Assembly (NCBI GenBank): GCA_027493885.1
Contig: JAOSJZ010000001.1
Coordinates: 2,040,622 to 2,104,621 of the forward strand
Origin: Gaiella sp.
GTDB lineage: Bacteria; Actinomycetota; Thermoleophilia; Gaiellales; Gaiellaceae
Reading direction: 5' to 3'
Length of the DNA: 64,000 nt
A program made the position numbers and the translations under genes. Of the stretch, positions 47,606-58,212 are shown piece after piece; the stretch's first letter is position 1, and each line of letters opens with the position of its first letter. The notes under the pieces were generated by a model. It did not search any database, was not told the DNA's origin, and saw nothing but the letters and a program-made list of their open reading frames with translations.

Positions 47606-48799
47606 ATGGATCCGGTGTCCATGCTGTATCCATCGCTCGACCCGAACGAGCGTTTTCGCGATCGTCGGAAGAACGCGCGACGCCGGAAGCGGCGGCGTCG
47701 GGCCGCCGTCGCCGGGATCTTCCTCCTCGCGGTGCTCGCCCTCGCGGGCGGGATGACGCTCGCCGGCAAGTCGGGGAAGACCGGTGCAGACACCGGTACC
47801 CGCGCCGCGTCCCAGGCCGCCGCCGAGCTCCGCGTCGCACTGCGACCGCGTCCGCTTCCCGTCGAGATCCGCGGCGTCCACGTCACCGGCGCGCTCGCGT
47901 CGATCCCCGGCAAGCTCGCCGAGTACCAGGCCTACACCAAGCACGGCCTCAACACGATCGAGCTCGACGTGAAGGACGAGGGCGGCGAGATCGCCTTCGA
48001 CCCGGGCGTTCCCCTCGCGAGGAAGACCGGCGCCGTGCGGGACTACTACGACCCGCGCAAGGTCGCGCGGGAGATGCACCGCAAGGGCATCTACCTCATC
48101 GGGCGCGTGGTCGTCTTCCAGGATCCCTATCTCGCCCGGACGCGTCCGGACATGGCGATCAAGCGGCGGGACGGATCGCTCTGGGCGACGAGCGCCGGCC
48201 TCGAGTGGGTCAATCCCTACGACCGGCGCGTGTGGGACTACGCCATCTCGGTCGCCGCCGCGGCGGCTCGGGCGGGCTTCGACGAGATCATGCTCGACTA
48301 CGTGCGCTTCCCCTCCGACGGCGACGTCGCGGCCGCGGTCTACCCCGGCCGGACGAGCGTTCCCAAGGGGCGGCTGATCGCGAGCTTCGCAAGCTACGCG
48401 AACGAACGGCTCTCGCCGCTCGGGGTGCGCGTCTCCATGGCGCTCTTCGGGCTCTCCGCGACGCGCGACCTGGGGATCGGGCAGGTGCCACGCTGGATCT
48501 CTCGACACGTCGACCAGGTGCACCCGATGTCATACCCGGCCCTCTACACCGACGGGGAGCTCGGCATCGCGTCACCGAGCGCAGAACCGGGCGAGACGGT
48601 GTTCCGCACGCTGATCGACTTCAAGCGCGAGCTCGAGGGCAGCCGCGCACAGCTCGTCCCGTGGGTGCAGGACTGGAGCTATCGCCCCGAGCAGGTGATG
48701 CAGCAGGTCCGCGCCGCGCGACTCCAGGGCGCCAAGGGCTTCCTCCTCTGGAACGCCTCGGGGATCTACACGAAGAGCGCGCTAGCCCCGCCGTCCTGA
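47606..48799 (+). CDS. Putative glycoside hydrolase-like membrane protein (DUF4015-like)
   Basis: TM segment then PVEIRGVHVTGALASIPGKLAEYQAYTKHGLNTIELDVKDEGGEI...DEIMLDYVRFPSDG...WVQDWSY. Confidence 0.85.
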   Translation: MDPVSMLYPSLDPNERFRDRRKNARRRKRRRRAAVAGIFLLAVLALAGGMTLAGKSGKTGADTGTRAASQAAAELRVALRPRPLPVEIRGVHVTGALASIPGKLAEYQAYTKHGLNTIELDVKDEGGEIAFDPGVPLARKTGAVRDYYDPRKVAREMHRKGIYLIGRVVVFQDPYLARTRPDMAIKRRDGSLWATSAGLEWVNPYDRRVWDYAISVAAAAARAGFDEIMLDYVRFPSDGDVAAAVYPGRTSVPKGRLIASFASYANERLSPLGVRVSMALFGLSATRDLGIGQVPRWISRHVDQVHPMSYPALYTDGELGIASPSAEPGETVFRTLIDFKRELEGSRAQLVPWVQDWSYRPEQVMQQVRAARLQGAKGFLLWNASGIYTKSALAPPS

Positions 48800-48825
48800 C
48801 GGACGGCAGGGCTAGGCTGAGGGTG

Positions 48826-50147
48826 ATGGCCGCCACGCGGACGATCGAGCTGCGCACGGAGATTCCGGGGCCCCGCTCACGGGCGATCGCAGTGCGCGAG
48901 GAGCGGGTCATCGCCCACCCGCTGCTCGTCCACCTGCCGGTCTTCGCCGAGCGCGCCGAGAACGCCACGATCACGGACGTCGACGGAAACGTCTTCATCG
49001 ACTTCGCGGGCGGCGTCGGCGTGGTGAACGCCGGGCACGCGCACCCGCGAATCGTCCAGGCGGTGGTCGAGCAGGCGACGCGCTTCCTCCACACGGACTT
49101 CACGATCGTCCCCTACGAGCCGGCGGTGGCACTCGCGGAACGGCTCTGCGCGGTCGCTCCGATCTCCGGGGAGAAACGGGCGGCGTTCTTCAACGCCGGG
49201 ACGGAGGCGGTCGAGAACGCCGTCAAGCTCGCGCGCCTGCACACGGGGCGCCCCGGCGTGATCGCATTCGAGGGCGCGTTCCACGGCCGCACCCTGCTCT
49301 CGATGACGATGACCTCGAAGTTCCACCCGTACAAGGCCGGAATGGGGCCGTATGCGCCCGAGGTCTACCGCGCGCCGTATCCCGACGAATATCGCGGGCC
49401 GGGCGCCGCGGAGGCGCTGGCGGCGCTCGAGCGGCTGTTCGAAATGCACGTTCCACCGGAGCACGTCGCCGCCATCGTGATCGAGCCGCAGCTCGGCGAG
49501 GGTGGGTTCGTTCCGGCGCCGCGGGTCTACATGCAGGCGCTCCGTGCGATCTGCGACCGGCACGGGATCGTTCTCGTCGCAGACGAGGTGCAGACCGGCT
49601 TCGGTCGCACCGGGCGGATGTTCGCGATGGAGCACTTCGGTGTCCAGCCCGACCTGATGACGGTTGCGAAGTCGATTGCCGCCGGCCTGCCGCTCTCGGG
49701 CGTCGTCGGGCGGGCGGAGATCATGGACGGCGCCCACCCGGGGGCGATCGGGGGACGTACATCGGGAACCCGGTCGCCCAGGCGGCCGCGCTCGCCGTCC
49801 TCGACGTGTTCGAGGAGGAGGACCTCGTCGGCCGCGCCGAGATCGTCGGCGAGCGCATCCGCGGGGAGATGCTCGACTGGCAGCGGCACTGGCCTGCGAT
49901 CGGTGACGTCCGCGGGCTGGGCGCGATGCTCGCGATCGACCTCGTCCACGACCCGGCGACGAAGGAGCCTGCGCCCGAGTTGGCACGTGCCGTCATCGAC
50001 GAGGCGCTCCAGCGAGGGTTGATCCTGCTCAAGGCCGGCGTCCACGGGAACTGCATCCGCGTCCTCTGCCCGCTGACGATCGAGGACGCCGTCCTCGACG
50101 AGGCGCTCGAGGTGTGGGAGGACGCGCTCGCGTCCGTGCTCGGCTAG
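48826..50147 (+). CDS. Class III aminotransferase, 4-aminobutyrate-type (frameshift at G5 run ~49750-49754)
   Basis: DVDGNVFIDFAGGVGVVNAGHAHPRIV, AFEGAFHGRTLLSMTMTSK, LVADEVQTGFGRTGRMFAMEH, VAKSIAAGLPLSGVVG. Confidence 0.92.
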
Positions 50148-51172
50148 TACACCAGCCCACTGCGGCGTTCGTGCCGCTCGAGCGCCAGCGCGATCAGCCG
50201 GTCGAGGAGCTCCTGGTAGCGGATCCCGGACGCCGCGAAGAGTCGTGAGTAGAAGCTCGTCGCGGTGAAGCCGGGGATCGTGTTGAGCTCGTTGATCACG
50301 ACCTCGCCGTCGGAGGCGCGGACGAAGAAGTCGGCGCGCGCCATTCCCTCGCACGACGTCGCCACGAAGGCCGCGAGGGCGAGCTCTCGCGCGCGCTCGA
50401 CCTGCGCCTCGCTCAACCCGGGCGGCGGGATCACGAGCTCCGAGCCGCCCTCGTCGTACTTCGACGAGTAGTCGTACCAGTCGGCGTGGTGCGAGACGAC
50501 CTGCCCGGGCTGCGAGGCCACCGGCGAGGGCAGGTTGCCGAGCACGCCCACCTCGATCTCCATCCCGTCGACGAACTCCTCGATCATCACCTTCTCGTCG
50601 TGGCGGCGCGCGAGGGCGACCGCCTCGGCGAGCTCGCTCTCCGAGCGCACCTTCGAGATCCCCACCGACGAGCCCATGTTCGCCGGCTTGACGAACACGG
50701 GGTAGCCGAACGGGTTCGCGACCGGGTCGCCGAGCCGGAGCGCGACGTGGCTGGCGACCGGGATGCCGGCGCCGCGCATCAGCGTCTTGAAGACGTCCTT
50801 GTCCATGCAGACCGACGAGGCGAGCACGCCCGGGCCGACGTAGGCGACCCCGGCGAGCTCGCAGAGCCCCTGCACCGTCCCGTCCTCGCCGAACGGGCCG
50901 TGGAGGATCGGCAGGACGACGTCCACCGCCCCGAGCGTCGCGGGCGCGGAGTCGGCCGGCACGGGGAGCGTCTCGGCGGTCGTCCCCGGCAGGCCCGCGC
51001 GAGCGTCGCCCGGCGGCAGCGCCCAGCGGCCGTCGCGGCCGATCTCGATCGTGCGGACGTCGTAGCGCTCGTGGTCGAGGGCCGCCGCGACCGAGGCCGC
51101 CGACGCGAGCGAGATCTCGTGCTCGCTCGACCGGCCACCCGCGAGCACGGCGAGCCGGATGCGGCCGGTCAC
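50144..51172 (-). CDS. ddl: D-alanine--D-alanine ligase
   Basis: VLAGGRSSEHEISLASA, VLPILHGPFGEDGTVQG, VFVKPANMGSSVGISKV, VINELNTIPGFTATSFYSRLFAASG. Confidence 0.95.
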   Translation of the reverse strand: MTGRIRLAVLAGGRSSEHEISLASAASVAAALDHERYDVRTIEIGRDGRWALPPGDARAGLPGTTAETLPVPADSAPATLGAVDVVLPILHGPFGEDGTVQGLCELAGVAYVGPGVLASSVCMDKDVFKTLMRGAGIPVASHVALRLGDPVANPFGYPVFVKPANMGSSVGISKVRSESELAEAVALARRHDEKVMIEEFVDGMEIEVGVLGNLPSPVASQPGQVVSHHADWYDYSSKYDEGGSELVIPPPGLSEAQVERARELALAAFVATSCEGMARADFFVRASDGEVVINELNTIPGFTATSFYSRLFAASGIRYQELLDRLIALALERHERRSGLVY

Positions 51173-53129
51173 GGGGCTGTCGGGACGGTGCTCGTCGTCG
51201 TGTCGGTCGGTGTCGTCGGCGTGATCGGGGTCGTCAGGTCGGGCGGCGGCACGTAGCGGCCGACGGTGATCGTGACGACCGACTTCGGGTCGGCCTGGGC
51301 GCTTCCGGCCGGGTCCTGGGAGATGACGAGACCGTCGAGCGACTCGTCCTCGGTGTCCTGGCCCACGACGCTGACCTTGAAGCCCGCAGCCCGGAGCGTC
51401 GCCCGTGCGTCCGCGACCGTCTGCAGCGCGACGTCGGGCACCGTCACGGTCGTGGGGCCCTTCGAGACGGACAGCGTGACGGACGACCCCTTCGACGCAG
51501 TCGAGTTGCCCGGCGGGTCCTGACCGACGACCTGGCCGGCGGGAGCATCGTTGTCGACGTCGGTCCGACCGACCGTGAAGCCGGCGGACTGCAGCTGCGC
51601 CGCGGCCACGTCGTAGTTCGACCCGACCACGTTCGGCACCGCGACCGGCTTCGGGCCGGACGAGACGTTGATCCGCACGGACTTGCCGGCGACGACGACG
51701 ACGCCGGCCCGGGGGTCCTGCGCGATCACCTGGTTGGGCGTCCGGTCGGACGGGACCTGGACGACGCGCGCCACCAGCCCGCGCTGCGTCAGCTCCGCCA
51801 CCGCCGTGTCGCGCGACTTCCCGACGAGCGCGGGTACCGTCACCTTCGGCTTGCCGCTCGAGACGAGAATCGTCACCAGCGAGCCCTTCGGCTGCTTCGT
51901 GCCCGCATCGGGGTCCTGCTGGTAGACGTAGCCCGGCTGGACGCTCGCGTTCGGCAGCCGCCGGACGTTGTGCTCGAAGCCGTCCTTGTCGATCAGGGCG
52001 ACGGCGTTCCGCTCGAGGATGCCGGTGTAGAGCCCCACTGCGACCGGCTCGTTGGCGTCGATCTGTGCCCGGATGTTGTCGTACAGCACCCAGCCGCCGA
52101 TCCCCAGCGCGATCGCCACGCCGAGCGCGAGCAGCCACGGCCACCACGCTCTCCCCCGTCCTCACCTGGCCCTCGTAGGAGCGGTACCGCTCGTCGCCGC
52201 CGTAGCTCGCAGCACGGGGAGCGACCGCGGTCGCGGCGGTCGTCTCGCCGCGGAGCACCATCGTCGCGGCCTCCTCGGTCTCCGGCCCGACCGCGTCGCC
52301 GCGGCCGACGAGCTCGAGGTCGCGATCCATCTCCTTCGCCGAGCGGTAGCGGTCGGCAGGCTCCTTCGCGAGCGCCCGGAGGACGACGAGGTCGAGGTCG
52401 CGGGGGATCTCGGGACGGATCGTCGACGGCGCCGGCGGCACCTGCGAGAGGTGCTTCATCGCGATCTCGACCGGCGTCTCGCCCGTGAACGGCACCTTCC
52501 CGGTCACGAGCTCGTACAGGACGATTCCCGTCGAGTAGAGGTCGGAGGACTCGTCGACCGGCGCGCCGCGGGCCTGCTCCGGTGAGAGGTACTGCGCCGT
52601 CCCGATGATCGAGCCCGCCTCGGTCATCTGGCTCGAGCCGGCACGGGCGATGCCGAAGTCGGCGACCTTCACGCGCCCCTCGTGGTCGACGAGCACGTTG
52701 TGCGGCTTGATGTCCCGGTGGACGATCCCGTTCCTGTGCGCGTAGCGCAGCGCGGCGAGCACCTGCCGCACGTAGGAGATCGCGACCGGCACGGGGGCAG
52801 GGACCGCGGGTCACGATCAGCTCCTTGAGCGTCCGGCCCTCGACGTACTCCATGACGATGAAGTACGACCCCTCGGCCTCGCCGCGGTCGAAGATCGAGA
52901 CGACGTTCGGGTGCGAGAGCCCGGCCGCGTGGGTCGCCTCGCGGCGGAAGCGCTCGACGAACTGCGTGTCGTTCGCGTAGCGGGCGTGAAGGATCTTGAT
53001 CGCGACCTTGCGGCCGAGCTCCTGGTCCTCCGCGAGCCAGACGTCGGCCATGCCGCCGCCGCCGAGCTTGCGCTCGAGGCGGTACCGGCCGGCGAAGATC
53101 GTGCCGCGTCGCTCGTCTATGGTCGCCAT
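51169..53129 (-). CDS. pknB: Ser/Thr protein kinase with PASTA repeats (two apparent frameshifts, ~52153-52157 and ~52793-52797)
   Basis: YRLERKLGGGGMADVWLAEDQELGRKVAIKIL, IVHRDIKPHNVLVDHEGRVKVADFGIARA, then TM and four PASTA-like repeats. Confidence 0.92.
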
Positions 53130-53196
53130 CCGGTCACGAAGGGTAGATGCTCGATCGGCAGGCCCAGGGCCGGCGGCCCCTGCAGCGACATGCCGC

Positions 53197-54676
53197 TCAC
53201 GGGTTCGCCGCCGGACGCAGGAGTGCCTGCATCACCGCGCGCGCGATCGGCGCCGCCGTGACACCGCCCGTCAGGCTCTGGCGCTCGAGCGCGACCGCGA
53301 TCGCGACCTCCGGCCGCTTGCCCGGCCTGCCGGCGAAGGCGATGAACCAGGTCGTGTTCTGCCCCTGCACGCCCGTCTCCGCCGTGCCGGTCTTCCCGCC
53401 GATCCGGTAGCCGGCGATCTGCGCCGCGGTACCGGTACCCCCCTGGACGGCGCTGACCATCATGTTCGCGATGTCCCGCGCGTTGACGGGGCCCACGGGA
53501 CGGGAGAGACGCTCGGGCTCGGTGCGCGAAACGGTCGTCCCGCGCGGCGAGACGAGCTTCTCGACGACGTAGGGCCGCATCAGGATCCCCGCGTTGCCGA
53601 TCGCGGCAGCGACCATCGCCATCTGCAGCGGCGTGACGAGCAGGCGCTCCTGGCCGAACGCCATCCGGCCCGCGTCGACGTCGGAGTCGCGTTTCGGGTA
53701 CCAGAGCTCGCGGTTCCGGTAGAGGCCGCTCGGGTAGCGCTCCCCGTCCGGGGTCTCGAGGGGCGGCCGCTCGTAGAAGCCGAACTTCTTCGCCTGCTCG
53801 AGGATCCGCTTCGCGCCGAGCGCCTTGCCGATGTTGCAGAAGACCGAGTTCACGGAGTGCTCGAGCGCCGTTGCGAGATCGATCCTCCCGAACGGGCGAC
53901 TCGTGTCGAAGTTGTTGACCCGCTTGCCGTACGCGATGCAGTAGCCGGGGTCGACGAACTCGGAGTCGGGCGCGAAGCGGCTCGACTCGAGCGCCGCCGC
54001 AGCGGTGACCACCTTGAACGTGGAGCCCGGCGGGTAGAGGCCCTGCGAGGCGCGGTTGACGAGCGGCGCAGCGGGGGCGGCAATCGGCCGTGATCTTCGA
54101 GATCTTCCCGAAGTCGTTCTCGACGAGGTTGGGGTTGTAGCTGGGCGACGACGCCATCACGAGGAGCTTCCCGCTCCGCGGATCGAGGGCGGCGACCGCG
54201 CCGCAGGTGCCGCCGAGCGCCTCGAGCGCGACCTTTTGCGCCGCCAGGTCGAGCGTGGTGACGACGGTGTCGCCGACGATCGGCTTGCCGCGCGCCTCGT
54301 CGAGCTGCCGCTCCACCAGCGTGGCGAGGTCGCGCTCGGTGCCGGTGAGGATGCCGTTGAGCGACTTCTCGAGCCCGGCCCGGCTCCGCGACGCGGTCGA
54401 GTAGCCGACGACGTGTGCCGCGAGCCGTCCCTGCGGGTAGCGGCGGAAGTAGAACGTCTTCGCGCGGCGCTGGACGGTCCGGTTGCGGGCGAGGACGCGG
54501 CCGGGCGCGAGGATCAGGCCGCGCCGCACCTGGAACTCGGCGACGCGCTGGATCTCGTTGTCCTGCCGCGCGGCGAGGCCGGGACGTGCCCACGTCTGCC
54601 AGTACGTCGTCCCGACGACGAGCGCGACGATCAGCCCCATCGCCACCCACGCGACTCGTGTCAGCTGACGATTCAC
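53197..54676 (-). CDS. pbpA: Penicillin-binding protein 2-like transpeptidase (frameshift at G5 run 54073-54077)
   Basis: VNRQLTRVAWVAMGLIVALVVGTTYWQTWARPGLAARQDN; STFKVVTAAAALE region (read across frames); GGKTGTAETGVQGQNTTWFIAFA. Confidence 0.9.
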
Positions 54677-55980
54677 GTCGGCTGGTTCCGGACGGCGCGA
54701 TGGGAGACGAGCAGCAGGAGCGCGAGGAGGACGAAGTTCGAGACGATGCTGGAGCCGCCGTACGAGACGAAGGGCAGCGTGATCCCCGTGAGGGGGACGA
54801 GCCGGAGGACGCCGCCGACGATGATGAACGTCTGTAGCGCGAGGCCGAAGCTGAGCCCGGCGGCGAGGAGCTTCGAGAACCCGTCGTGCGCGACGAGCGC
54901 GACGCGCATCCCGCGCGCGACGAGGGCGAGGAAGAGCAGGAGGACGGCCGCGGCGCCGACGAGGCCGAGCTCCTGTGCGATCGCCGAGTAGATGAAGTCG
55001 GTCTGCAGGTAGGGGATCAGCGGCGTCCCGTCGACCGTCTCGAAGGTGCCGCGCCCGATGCCCGTGCCGCCGTAGCCGCCGTTCGCGATCGAGTAGAGGC
55101 TCTTCACGAGCTGGTACGAGTCGCAGTTCTGCCGGTACTCGAGAAGGCCGTTGACGGAGCACGGGACCTTCTCGTCGGTCCACGGCTGGAGCCACACCGT
55201 GACGCGCTGCTCCACCCGCGAGAGCGAGTCGTAGAGAAGCGCGGCGCCGCCGGCGAACAGCGCGAGGCCCGCGAGGACGAACGACAGCCGCCCCGTGGCC
55301 GCGTACACCATCGCGAGGAAGATCCCGAAGTTCAGGAGCGCGGAGCCGAGGTCGCTCGTCTGGACGAGCACGAGCATCGCGCCGCCCCAGATCGCGAGGA
55401 GCGGCCCGACGTCCTTGAGGCGCCCGCTCGCGAGCGACTCGCGCTTGTCGCGAAGGTACGCCGCGAGAAAGACGACCAGGAAGATCTTCGCGATCTCGCC
55501 CGGCTGGAACCGCAGCGGCCCGATGTCGACCCACAGCTTGACGCCGTTCACCCGCTGCCCGAGGCCGGGGACCGACGGGAGCATCAGGAGCACGATCGCC
55601 GAGACGCCGAAGACGTACTTGTAGCGCTCGAGGACGCGGTAGTCGTAGCGGAGCCACACGAGCACGACCGCGAAGATCGCCACGCCGACGGCGACCCAGA
55701 CGAGCTGGCGACGTGCGTCCTCCGGGTCGATCCGGTAGACGAATACGAGCCCGACCGAGGTGATGAGCGCGACGAGCGGGAGCAGCGTCGGGTCGGCGTC
55801 CGGGACGGTCCAGCGCGCGACGAGATGCGCCGCGACGAAGATCCCGGCCAGCACGGCAGCCCACGGCAGCCAGCCGTAGTCGATCGTGGCGAGGCCGGAG
55901 ATCCACGCGCTCGCGAACGCGGTCGAGGCGACCAGCCCTGCGAGCACGAGGGTCGCGAGCTCGCGGTTGCGGGCGCTCAC
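54673..55980 (-). CDS. FtsW/RodA/SpoVE-family cell-shape/division protein
   Basis: GVKLWVDIGPLRFQPGEIAKIFLVVFLAAYL, multi-TM, GITLPFVSYGGSSIVSNFVLLALLL. Confidence 0.95.
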   Translation of the reverse strand: MSARNRELATLVLAGLVASTAFASAWISGLATIDYGWLPWAAVLAGIFVAAHLVARWTVPDADPTLLPLVALITSVGLVFVYRIDPEDARRQLVWVAVGVAIFAVVLVWLRYDYRVLERYKYVFGVSAIVLLMLPSVPGLGQRVNGVKLWVDIGPLRFQPGEIAKIFLVVFLAAYLRDKRESLASGRLKDVGPLLAIWGGAMLVLVQTSDLGSALLNFGIFLAMVYAATGRLSFVLAGLALFAGGAALLYDSLSRVEQRVTVWLQPWTDEKVPCSVNGLLEYRQNCDSYQLVKSLYSIANGGYGGTGIGRGTFETVDGTPLIPYLQTDFIYSAIAQELGLVGAAAVLLLFLALVARGMRVALVAHDGFSKLLAAGLSFGLALQTFIIVGGVLRLVPLTGITLPFVSYGGSSIVSNFVLLALLLLVSHRAVRNQPT

Positions 55981-56900
55981 CGCAGCAGCACGCTCCACCA
56001 GATGACGAGCGCGGCGACCGCGAGGAGCGCGAGGACGAGGAGCAGCGCGGGCCAGCGGCTGCCCTTCCCGGCGCCGTGCCGCTGCACGACGCCCTCGAGC
56101 ACGGGCTCGGAGGTCACCTCGTCCGCCGGTGCGGTGACGGGGAGCCGATCGGCCGCTGCCGCCGCGCCTGCCGCGGGCCGGGGCTGGCCCTCGAGCAGCT
56201 CGAAGAGGACGACCGTCACGTTGTCCTCGCCGCCGGCGGCGTTCGCCGCGCGCACGAGAGCCTCGGAGGCGACGTACGGGTCGCGGCCGGACTCGTCGAG
56301 CAGCCGCGCGATCTCGTCGTCGCGCACCATCGCGCTCAGGCCGTCCGAGCAGAGCAGGACGAGGTCCCCCGGCTCGAGGCGGAGTGACAGGGTGTCGACC
56401 TCGACCTCCGCCTCCGTGCCGAGCGCGCGCGTGATCACCGAGCGGTGCGGATGCACGGCCGCCTCGGCTTCGGTGAGGCGGCCGCTGCGCACGAGCTCGG
56501 CGACGAGCGAGTGGTCGGTCGTCAGCTGCTCGAGCTCGCCGGCGCGGTAGCGGTAGGCGCGCGAGTCGCCGACGTGCGCCAGCGTGAGCGTCTCCGCATG
56601 CTCGTCCACGAGCGCGACGGTCGCGGTCGTGCCCATCCCGGCCACGGCCGGGTCGCTCAGCGACCGCTCGAAGATGCGGGCATTCGCGGCACGAACGGCT
56701 CCTGCGACGCCATCCTCGTCGCCAGCGGCGGCTGCCTCCTCGATCGCCGCGGCCGCGAGCCGGGAGGCGAGCTCGCCCGCCTGCGCGCCGCCCATGCCGT
56801 CCGCGATCGCGAAGAGCGGAGGCTCGCAGACGAACGCGTCCTCGTTCTGGCGGCGCCTCCGCCCGGTGTCCGACAGGCCTGCCGCGCGTCCGACGAGCAC
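55977..56900 (-). CDS. PP2C-family Ser/Thr phosphatase (PstP-like)
   Basis: LSDTGRRRRQNEDAFVCEPPLFAIADGMGGAQAGELAS, HVGDSRAYRYR, LLCSDGLSAMV, C-terminal TM. Confidence 0.95.
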   Translation of the reverse strand: MLVGRAAGLSDTGRRRRQNEDAFVCEPPLFAIADGMGGAQAGELASRLAAAAIEEAAAAGDEDGVAGAVRAANARIFERSLSDPAVAGMGTTATVALVDEHAETLTLAHVGDSRAYRYRAGELEQLTTDHSLVAELVRSGRLTEAEAAVHPHRSVITRALGTEAEVEVDTLSLRLEPGDLVLLCSDGLSAMVRDDEIARLLDESGRDPYVASEALVRAANAAGGEDNVTVVLFELLEGQPRPAAGAAAAADRLPVTAPADEVTSEPVLEGVVQRHGAGKGSRWPALLLVLALLAVAALVIWWSVLLR

Positions 56901-57382
56901 TACGCCTCCACGAGCAGGTCGGTGTGACCGATCCGGATCACGTCGCCGGGCTGGAGGAGGCGCGCGCTCGTGACGCGCGCGCCGTTGACGAACGTCCCGT
57001 TCGTCGACCCGGCGTCCTCGACCCAGAGGCCGTCCGAACGGCTGTCGATCGTCGCATGCCTCCCGGAGACCGTCGTATCCGCGTCGAGCCGGATCGTGTT
57101 CTCCGCGCCGCGACCGACCCGCGCCGTCGAGGACAGCTCGATCGCCGTTCCCGGCTCGAGCGCGGGGCTGTCCAGCACGACGACACGTCGCAGCGTGATC
57201 CCGGCGGCGGCACGCAGGGCAGCCGCGTCGGCGGCGCCGATGACGATGCTCTCCTGCGGCGCGCCCGCCGACAGCCCGCGCGTCGCCGAGCGCACCACGA
57301 TCCAGACGAACAGGTAGAGGAGGGCCAGGAACGCCACCTTGAGGCCGAGCAGGGCCTCGTCCACCGTCACGGCGTCGCTCAC
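56900..57382 (-). CDS. FHA-domain protein FhaB-like
   Basis: VGRGAENTIRLDADTTVSGRHATIDSRSDGLWVEDAGSTNGTFVNG. Confidence 0.93.
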   Translation of the reverse strand: MSDAVTVDEALLGLKVAFLALLYLFVWIVVRSATRGLSAGAPQESIVIGAADAAALRAAAGITLRRVVVLDSPALEPGTAIELSSTARVGRGAENTIRLDADTTVSGRHATIDSRSDGLWVEDAGSTNGTFVNGARVTSARLLQPGDVIRIGHTDLLVEA

Positions 57383-58185
57383 CGGAGGCTGCGGCCGAAG
57401 ACGAGCTCGGTCCCGCCGATCGTGATGCGGTCTCCGTCGTCGACGCGCTTCCGTCCGGAGACGCGCCGGCCGTTCACCTCGGTGCCGTTGGTCGAGCCGA
57501 GATCCGCGACGGCCCAGGTCGTCGGCCCCTCCTGGACGAGCTCGAAGTGGCGCCGTGACACGTTGCCGTCGTCGACGCGGATGTCGCACTCGCGCGAGCG
57601 GCCGACCACGACCCGCTCCGCGGTGACGGGGATCGTGCGACCGTCGACCGTGAGCGTCACCCGCTCGCGCAGGACCTCTCGCGGGGGGCCGTTGTCCTCC
57701 GAGAGGGGAACGTCGGGCCGGTAGACCATCGTCGCGGCGGGCGGCTCGGGTGCCGGAGGCGCCGCCGCTGCGACCGGGGTGGGCAGCGGCAGCGCCGCCG
57801 CGACACGCGCCTCGTCGGGTTGCGCGACGCGCGTGGCGATGCCGAACTCGCCCATGGCGAGGTCGTCGTCGGTCTGGATCAGCACCCGCGGCGGCGTGAG
57901 CAGCGCGTACGCCTCGCGCCGTGCGTGCTCGACGAGGTACTCCTGGAGCTCGCCCACGAGCGACCCCTCGTATGCGGCGAGCTGCGACCGGTCGGAGGGC
58001 GACAGGTAGACGGTGTACTCGTTCGGCACGTAGACCCGGGAGACAGACACCGAGCGATGCTCGTCCATCTCCTTGGCGAGCTTTCGGGCGAGCTCGACAG
58101 GCTGCACGTGTGTCCGGAAGGCGCGGCCGAAGACCCCCTCGAAGAGGCCCTCGATCGTGCTCTCGATCGCGCGAAGAACGCTCAT
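57379..58185 (-). CDS. FhaA-like protein (DUF3662 + FHA)
   Basis: MSVLRAIESTIEGLFEGVFGRAFRTHVQPVELARKLAKEMDEHRSVSVSRVYVPNEYTVYLSPSD; VGRSRECDIRVDDGNVSRRHFELVQE. Confidence 0.95.
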   Translation of the reverse strand: MSVLRAIESTIEGLFEGVFGRAFRTHVQPVELARKLAKEMDEHRSVSVSRVYVPNEYTVYLSPSDRSQLAAYEGSLVGELQEYLVEHARREAYALLTPPRVLIQTDDDLAMGEFGIATRVAQPDEARVAAALPLPTPVAAAAPPAPEPPAATMVYRPDVPLSEDNGPPREVLRERVTLTVDGRTIPVTAERVVVGRSRECDIRVDDGNVSRRHFELVQEGPTTWAVADLGSTNGTEVNGRRVSGRKRVDDGDRITIGGTELVFGRSLR

Positions 58186-58212
58186 GGGGCTGGGCGCCTC
58201 CCCCGGACGAGT